This document shows positions 57,701-64,000 of a DNA stretch of 64,000 nt, piece after piece. Numbering within the stretch: the stretch's first letter is position 1; each line of letters opens with the position of its first letter. Where the stretch lies: the NCBI GenBank assembly GCA_013399305.1, contig VXAI01000189.1, positions 35,322 through 99,321 of the forward strand. Reading direction: 5' to 3'. The notes under the pieces were generated by a model. It made no database searches. It was not told the origin of the DNA and saw only the letters and a list, made by a program, of their open reading frames with translations. Source of the stretch: Rostratula benghalensis. Taxonomy: Eukaryota > Chordata > Aves > Charadriiformes > Rostratulidae. Both the position numbers and the translations under genes were made by a program.

Positions 57701-60700
57701 TAACAGTAAACTGGGAACAAAATATTTGAAATATGAAGGAAGTGGAAAAACAGTAGTAGAAGAGAGTGATGTGTTTTATGGATAAATTGTTTATTTTTTA
57801 AAAAATTATCTTTGAATCTTACAAAACCTTGTTTGAAACTTACTTATTTTACATTGTTTTTTATTAAATAATTATAATTGCTTAACATATGTACATTCAA
57901 ATTGTAGGTTATACTAAATCAAATACACCAAATATGAGAATTGTGTATACATATTTTCAACCCTTAAAACAAGAATAATCTTGTTCAGCATCTTCATTTA
58001 GTATGTATTATTAAAACGTAAATAGTTTTTAATGCTAAAATAGTTGTCAATATAATCATTTTACTTCATTTAGAAGAGAAACATTCATCCTATTTTAATA
58101 GTTGGCAGGCTTTCAGTGGCTCCTATTCTGATTTTTATTACTCCTCTTTATTGCCCAAAAGATTTGTATTAGTAACATCGGGGAAGCACATTTTACCTCT
58201 CTCTATTTCTGTTCTCACTGTAGTCGAATTATATTCTTACAAGTAGCTAGAAAGTACTTAACTGGATGTTTGACCTTCAGCAATGTGTACTTCATTTCTT
58301 AAAAACTAAGGTACGCTCTACCCTCTTTCTATACCTGAGAAAAGCATACCTGGACTATTGCCAAGCTATTTTAATATTATTTTAATATTTTAGTATTGAT
58401 GTTTTAATATTATTGTAATTACCCTATTGCCCTCCTTCAGATCAGTGACAAAATCATGTGAAATTAGTAAAGAAAGACTACATTTTAATTTGCTAGTTGT
58501 ACAATTTTTAATCAACAATTTTTTTAATCAACATTATTCAAATGTTTGAGTGTATCACACGTGCTTATTTTTCTCTTCACTTGCTAGGAAAATACTGCAA
58601 TGGTCTAAGAGGAGAAGTATGGAAGAAAAGCAAAGAAAATCATGGCTAGACTAAAAATAAAATTGAGAGAGCTTTCAAATCTGCCCTCCCCCCCCCTCCC
58701 TAATTACATAAGGACATTGATGCCTGAGTGTACTTTTTTCTTATTTATGCATTTCAAGCTCTTTTATTGAATGAAGCAGGAAGAAAAAGAGAGTTAAAAC
58801 AATGAAAGTATCATAGGAAGAAATGCATTATTTAGAATTGTACATTCAGGAATTCATGTGCATACTCTGTAAAACTAGTTAATTCAGAGTAAGACAACAC
58901 ACATTTCTGATGTTGGAAATCAAAATACTGTGTTCAGAGTGTTTCTAACCAGCAGTCAAGAACTGTAAAGAAGAATAAAGCATTGAGTTAATTTTTACTG
59001 GCTAGTTCAAAAGACAGACAGGAAAGTTTGTTGATTACAAAATGTGTTTTGTAAGTTAATATATCTGAACAATGTGTGTATGCACATATGTATGTTTAAA
59101 AAGCTGATGTTTTATGCTCTTTCTGTGCTTGGTTTTTGTATAGGGTATTTTTAAATTTTGTATATGCTTTGCAGCATTCACCCATTTAAGTCTTCACTCC
59201 TGATGAGATAACTAAAGGAGCTCCTTTAACATTAGCATGTTTTCCACTATTCCTTTGCATCACTATCGTACTTTTTTGTTGTTGTTCTAAAATAAAGTAT
59301 TGGTGGGTGTTGTACTCTAGTTCTTCTGCGCTCTGGTTATACTTTTAATATGCAGCATCCTTGCAAAAAAAAATACTGCTGACTTTACTCCCTGGAAAAA
59401 GTCAGTGCCGTGGCTGCTACTGACTGTGGAAGAAACAGGTTTAACACCTGAATTTTTATTTTCAGCTTATTTTTGAAGGTTTGGGGGTTTTGGGTTTTTT
59501 TTCCAACTTATTTAACAGGCTATCTATGTATTTCTGAATCTTTTGCCAGCCAACTTGCTTAAGCTATTGAATTCAAAACAATGCTTACCAGGAAGACTTT
59601 TTTTTTTTCCTTTTTAAATGAGTATAAATACTGTTATTTTCCACTGACTGAAAGTTGTCAAAAATACCAAACCTTGTATAAGCTGTTAAAACAGTTAAAT
59701 TACAGAATGTGGTGCCTGTAGGGAAAGCTGGATTACCTGTGTTGGATGTCTGTCAGCGTGTCTTTAGCTGATACTACTCTTTTCATTGTGTTTCCTATCC
59801 AGCAATAATTCTAGATAGTGTTCGGTTACATAATTTTTCTTTTGTGCCTACTGTAACAGTGCCCTTCCACATGCTGTGAATGCGTAGTTAAAACAAGGAT
59901 TGCTTTCAAAGCAAGTAACTTTTTCTCCAATAAGATGTTGCTGTCTAGCACATAATTCCTAAACAGCGTGTGGTTTGTTATTTGCAGTTACAGAGTTCAT
60001 GTAAATGCCAAAATCGTTTCAAAACTAAAATGCCAGGGTTTTTTTCTGGTTTTGTATTGCACAAGGAGGTGTAGGATAGTTCACCATGAGCTATTTTAGA
60101 GCCCAAATATGCTTCCATTTAAGTCAGGGACTGATTTCTTATGGTTTTCAGTAGGATGCAGTAAGATACATTCTGGAATGAGGATGCACAGGGTTTCCTA
60201 CATTAATGTTCCTTGTGGCAAGTTTTGTGTATTGTGTTGGGAAGCTATTTATAATTACTACTTTATGAAAATATTATATCTCCCTTTTTTTCCTTAATGA
60301 TCTGACATTTTTATATGATGCTAAAATATGTGATGTGTACAAATTTGTTTTGAAATGTCAATACTGGAAACAAGAATCACTTCAGCTTGTGCTATTTTCT
60401 ATTACAGTTTTTAAGAACTGTACTCTTCCCATTTGAATCCCAGTACCACTCCCCAAAATATGTATTTTTAATCCCTTCATAAGATGAGCAGACTACGTGC
60501 CAAAGCCAAGAACGGATCCTTTACTCTATGCTTGCATATTTCATTATGTTACATAAATAATGCAAGTAAATCCGAAAGACACAAAAGCCACATAGCCACA
60601 GGTTGGCAGAACAAAGAAGCAGACACAAGAGATTGGGCTTCAGTGCTTGAAGGTGTAAAAGCAGATTTAGGTTTAATATAAGGCTAAAGTCCACACAACT

Positions 60701-62279
60701 CCAGTGGAAAACTTAGTGACTATAAAAGAAGAGGAACCAGATCAGCTTGTCAGTGTTGTTGCACTGAAAAGAAAGATTGTACCATCCCCTTTTCTGATTC
60801 CTGGCGTTGGAAAGGATTCAGGATAACTGACTGTAGGAGAAAAGTTAGAGAAATTGGATTCTTATTTGTCTTTGGTCATTCTTCTTCTGGCTTTGCTCAT
60901 GCCTAGTGGAATATCCCATATTTTACTAAGAGAGGAGGATAGTTGTCAGGATGTGCTCATAATTGGAAAGGCAAATCTCAGATTTCTCTAAAAGTGAAGA
61001 GTTTGGCTTATATCTAAACAGGAGGATAATGCAATACCTTGTGTGTTTTGGATGGGTTTTAGTTAAAGCAGACTATTCAATAGAGGGTAATGAGGACAGG
61101 CTTGTAGCAGGTGAGTTTGTGCATGCTCCTATCTATTAATCTTTTGTTTATTAAATAAACTGGGCAGCCTAAGTAACAAGTTTACTGCAACCCCAAAGTC
61201 TTCTCCTTCGTGCTTTCTGCCATCTGTGGTATGCGTTTTCTCCATTATATTTTTATTTGCATTATACAAAATTAGCCAGGCTTTGCTCAACTGGATCAAA
61301 AGCACTCCTTTCACATAGTTTCAATCAAGTCACACGTTTATTTTTTTTGGACAAACTGGTTTTGTTCAGGTTGAGACCTAGACTGTAATATTATTGCATA
61401 TGATGCTCTGCAACTTTAGAACTGACACAATTGAAAGCATTTTTCTACTGATACTCCTAAATTGGCATCAAGGTACAATTTTGAGGATGAAAGAATCCTG
61501 AAGAATCATTTTTACTGTTTTTTAAATCTTATATAAGGCAGATTGATTGCTTAAGTTGTACAATTTAAGCAGAGTAAAGACAACTGACTAGTTCTTAGGT
61601 TACCTACAGCAATTAAATATTGATAAAGGAAACAAACACCTTACAATATCCTGCAAATCTGTGTCTTTTCCCTCCATTGTCATCAAGTGCATAGCTTTCA
61701 TAAGAGACCAATAAAAGGGGCAATACCTTTACGGGCACTTGAGAAAGAAAATAATAAAAAAAAATTTAAAAAGCAGTGGCTGATTTTTATCTTATACCTT
61801 GGTTATTTCATTGTGGTTCTGATGAGCTAGGTAAGTCTCAAACAGTTAATAAGTTTACAGGTCACTTCACAGAGTCAATGCCCTGGCATTTTATGGCCTT
61901 CTAATGAGCCGTTAAACTGGAGAAGAGGTAATTAAATATGGTACACTGGTACAATGTACACAGTACTGACTCCAGCTCTCTGATTTTAGGTTCCTCAGAA
62001 GACGATGAGGTCATTCAAGAAGGTCTCCTCAGGCTCAGGTCAGTCTTCTCTATAGCGTCTTTACATGGCTGACTTTTTATCTATAAAGCTGAGGTGCTGC
62101 AGCACTTGTGTCCCACCGACTCAGGTGAACTTAAGTTTTTTTGGGGGGAATCATTAATTTTGAGTACAAGCCTCAGAGCTCTTGCTTGATGTAGTTTGAA
62201 TGTTCTGCTTCAAGACAAATAAACAAGGACATAAGGAAAGTTCGTTTGTAGTAACCCACCATCAGATACCTGCTGGAAA
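54701..62279. other. AT-rich non-coding region between CpG islands
   Basis: About 7.6 kb, strongly AT-rich, with many A/T runs (T17 at 54796-54812) and TTTTAATATTA-type low complexity near 58368-58415. No LIN28B cold-shock-domain exon, other coding exon, CR1 copy or RNA gene is seen. It may be intronic if transcription starts at 51-53 kb. Confidence 0.5.
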
Positions 62280-62540
62280 CCCTAGGAGCCCGTACGCCTT
62301 TGAGAACGCTTCTGCGCTACCCCCTCCCGCGGCCGTACACCCCTCAGCTGCCGCCGATAGTATCGATGGGGCAAGTCCCAGCACCGGCTGGCCGTGATCG
62401 CCACGCAGCCCACTCTGGTCGCCACGCCGCTCTTTTCCAGCGCAGCCCAACCGGCAGCGCTGCCCGCCTCTCCCGGCTTCCCCCCGACGGCAACGGCGGG
62501 CGCGGCCCTGCCCGGGCGCCGGCCGTACCCGCCCGTAGCG

Positions 62541-62550
62541 GCGCATGCGC
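62541..62550. promoter_or_regulatory. NRF1 site
   Basis: GCGCATGCGC, identical to the core found upstream of HACE1. Confidence 0.6.
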
Positions 62551-62566
62551 GGGGCGACGAAGTGGG

Positions 62567-62585
62567 GGCGCGGAACTTCCGCGCC
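62567..62585. repeat. Inverted repeat with 9-bp arms in the promoter-like segment
   Basis: GGCGCGGAACTTCCGCGCC: perfect 9-base arms around one central C. Each arm holds a GGAA/TTCC ETS core and a GCGC E2F-like core. Confidence 0.8.
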
Positions 62586-63446
62586 AGTCGCCCGTCCCAG
62601 AGACACTTGTGAAACGGCCAATGCCCCGGGTTCCCCTCGACGGGGAGCGCTCGGTGCGGCGGTAGATAGCCCAGGGCCGGCGCTGGCAGGGGACGAGGTT
62701 TACCTGTGCGGGAGGAGGCTGCCGTGCGGCGGGCGAGAGCCCCTGGGCGGTCGCCCGGCGGGGAGGATGCGCGCCCCGCACCCAGCCCAGGTGCGGTTGT
62801 CCCGGGTGAGGGGACGGGCTGGAGCGGGGTGTAGAGCCGCCCGTTCACCGCCCTGCGCCCGCACCTCGGGAGGGGAAGCGGTGAAACCGGGTCGCTGTGC
62901 GCCGGTGCGGTTATTCCGGGCGGGCAGCCGGGCGTTCTGCAAGGGCCGTTCTTCCCTGCTTGAGCTCTGTCAGACGGTCTTCCCGCGACGGCTGGCTACA
63001 GCCCCCTTAAACCCGCCGGGGAAGCGGTCGCTCTCGGTTGCAAATCTACAGCTGAGAGACAGTTAATGTACGCGAGAACCACATCCTGCGGCAGAGCGCT
63101 CCGGGCGGGTGCCCCCCGCGTCCTCCTGCCTTCGGATCACATGCGGGATTTGAGCGGTGTCTTACAAATCCGCTGGCAGAGATCCGCGGGAGGCAGCCCG
63201 GACAGCCGCCGCCTGTCATTTCACCAGGAAAATGCCAGTAAAGCGTCTGAAACCGCGCTCCGGCCGTCAATTGAAATAGCGGCGAACCGCGGGGAGATCC
63301 TTCGGCGAGGGCCGCCCCGTCTCAGTACCGAAGGCAGAGCCGGGGCTGCGGGTAGCGGCGGCGGTTGGCGCCGACCTCAGGTGTAAGGGACGGGGGAATT
63401 TGGGGCGGTGACCGTGTCCTCGTCCCCATTCACCCCTTCTCCACAG

Positions 63447-63547
63447 CGAAAAGAAAGACCGCCGGGCCCCCGGTGGCAACCCCCGCCCTCGACCCTGGCG
63501 TATCACGGCGGCGGAAAGGGAAGGCGGTTTTGGCGCCCAAACTGTAG
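63447..63547 (+). other. Candidate 101-bp exon in the CpG island
   Basis: Preceded by a pyrimidine-rich acceptor (CACCCCTTCTCCACAG|) and followed by the donor TAG|GTGAGG. An upstream donor CTCAG|GTGTAAGG at 63380/63381 would define a 66-nt mini-intron. An open frame ends exactly at the TAG before the donor, so as plus-strand coding it would terminate here; a 5'-UTR or lncRNA exon is more likely than coding. Confidence 0.2.
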
Positions 63548-63978
63548 GTGAGGAGGGTTTTGGCGGGAAGAGCTCGGGCAGGGGCAGACACCCTTGGCCC
63601 GGGGGTCTCTGCCCTGAGGGAGAGGCCGGAAAGCTCGTCCCCCCCCCACCCTCGCCCTCCGCGTTAGTAAGAGTCGCTTCCGATAGAAAACACGTAGAAA
63701 TCCACGACGGGCGTCTTATTCGGTCAAACATCGGCGCGAACGGCGCTGTCGTGCGTGGGGCGGCCGCGGCGCGAAGCAACCCACCCCAAAAAGTGAAGAA
63801 GAAGGGGTTGGGGATGTGAGGGGCTCTCCGGCGCCGTTCCTGGTTTCCCTGCCTGCCCGTCGGCAAGAAATGTTGGCTGCGCTTTGATATGGGAAGTCGT
63901 GGAAGCACCCCGAGCTCTGCTTTCAAGTGTAAAACACGCGTTTTGTTTCAAATGCACGCGGGGCGGTTGTTTGTTGCC

Positions 63979-64000
63979 TTTTTTTTTTTTTTTTTTTTTT
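63979..64000. repeat. T tract running off the right edge
   Basis: At least 22 T up to the window boundary; its full length is unknown. Confidence 0.9.

Larger units (their letters stand above)
62280..63960. promoter_or_regulatory. Large CpG island near the right edge (candidate promoter)
   Basis: About 1.7 kb of CpG-dense sequence. It carries a perfect NRF1 palindrome (62541-62550), a 19-base inverted repeat with ETS/E2F-like cores (62567-62585) and a CCAAT box (62618-62622) within 80 bp, which looks like a core promoter. Open frames on both strands (173 codons at 62545-63066 plus, 219 codons at 63267-63926 minus) have the biased composition of GC-rich DNA and match nothing I know. Confidence 0.75.

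Noticed and set aside
62545..63066. 173-codon plus-strand open frame
   Set aside because: Its start lies inside the NRF1 site and it runs through the promoter-like motifs. It shows no LIN28B or other protein similarity that I can see.
63267..63926. 219-codon minus-strand open frame in the right-hand island
   Set aside because: Low-complexity P/R/S composition, no known motif, and overlaps the promoter-like GC-rich sequence. Stop codons are rare by composition.

Overview
This is a window of a vertebrate nuclear genome, almost certainly a bird. It has split genes with GT-AG introns, CpG-island promoters, AT-rich non-coding DNA and several 5'-truncated CR1 LINE fragments. CR1 is the main interspersed repeat of birds and is also found in turtles and crocodilians. 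I cannot name the species.

The one gene I can identify with certainty is HACE1 (HECT domain and ankyrin repeat containing E3 ubiquitin ligase), on the minus strand from about 3.1 to 19.9 kb. Its first ten coding exons are resolved to the base: 19739-19814, 15424-15478, 14194-14283, 13370-13474, 11958-12033, 11555-11686, 10315-10397, 7841-7937, 5575-5676 and 3096-3202. All have consensus splice sites and join in one frame to encode residues 1-307 plus two bases of codon 308. That covers the N-terminal helix and the whole ankyrin domain. The linker and the catalytic HECT domain lie off the left edge. The promoter is a CpG island at about 19.43-20.01 kb with NRF1- and SP1-type sites, and a CR1 copy lies immediately upstream of it.

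From about 20.35 to 50.8 kb I find no recognisable gene. This stretch holds four CR1 fragments (38.25, 39.86, 42.16 and 45.06 kb), poly(A)/poly(T) tracts, and an AT-rich block near 33.15-33.51 kb with six TAATTA homeodomain cores that resembles a developmental enhancer.

The right end has three CpG islands: about 50.85-53.03 kb (broken by a 348-base run of N), about 54.36-54.70 kb and about 62.28-63.96 kb. The first contains a plus-strand ATG in an ideal Kozak context, followed 11 bases later by a strong splice donor. The last contains a perfect NRF1 site, a 19-base inverted repeat and a CCAAT box. In mammals the gene head-to-head with HACE1 is LIN28B, so these islands may be its promoter region. 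No LIN28B coding exon (cold-shock domain or CCHC knuckles) is visible here, so that assignment is inference only. I found no tRNA, rRNA, CRISPR array, operon or clearly new biological system. The most useful leads are the regulatory elements and the unassigned exon candidates.
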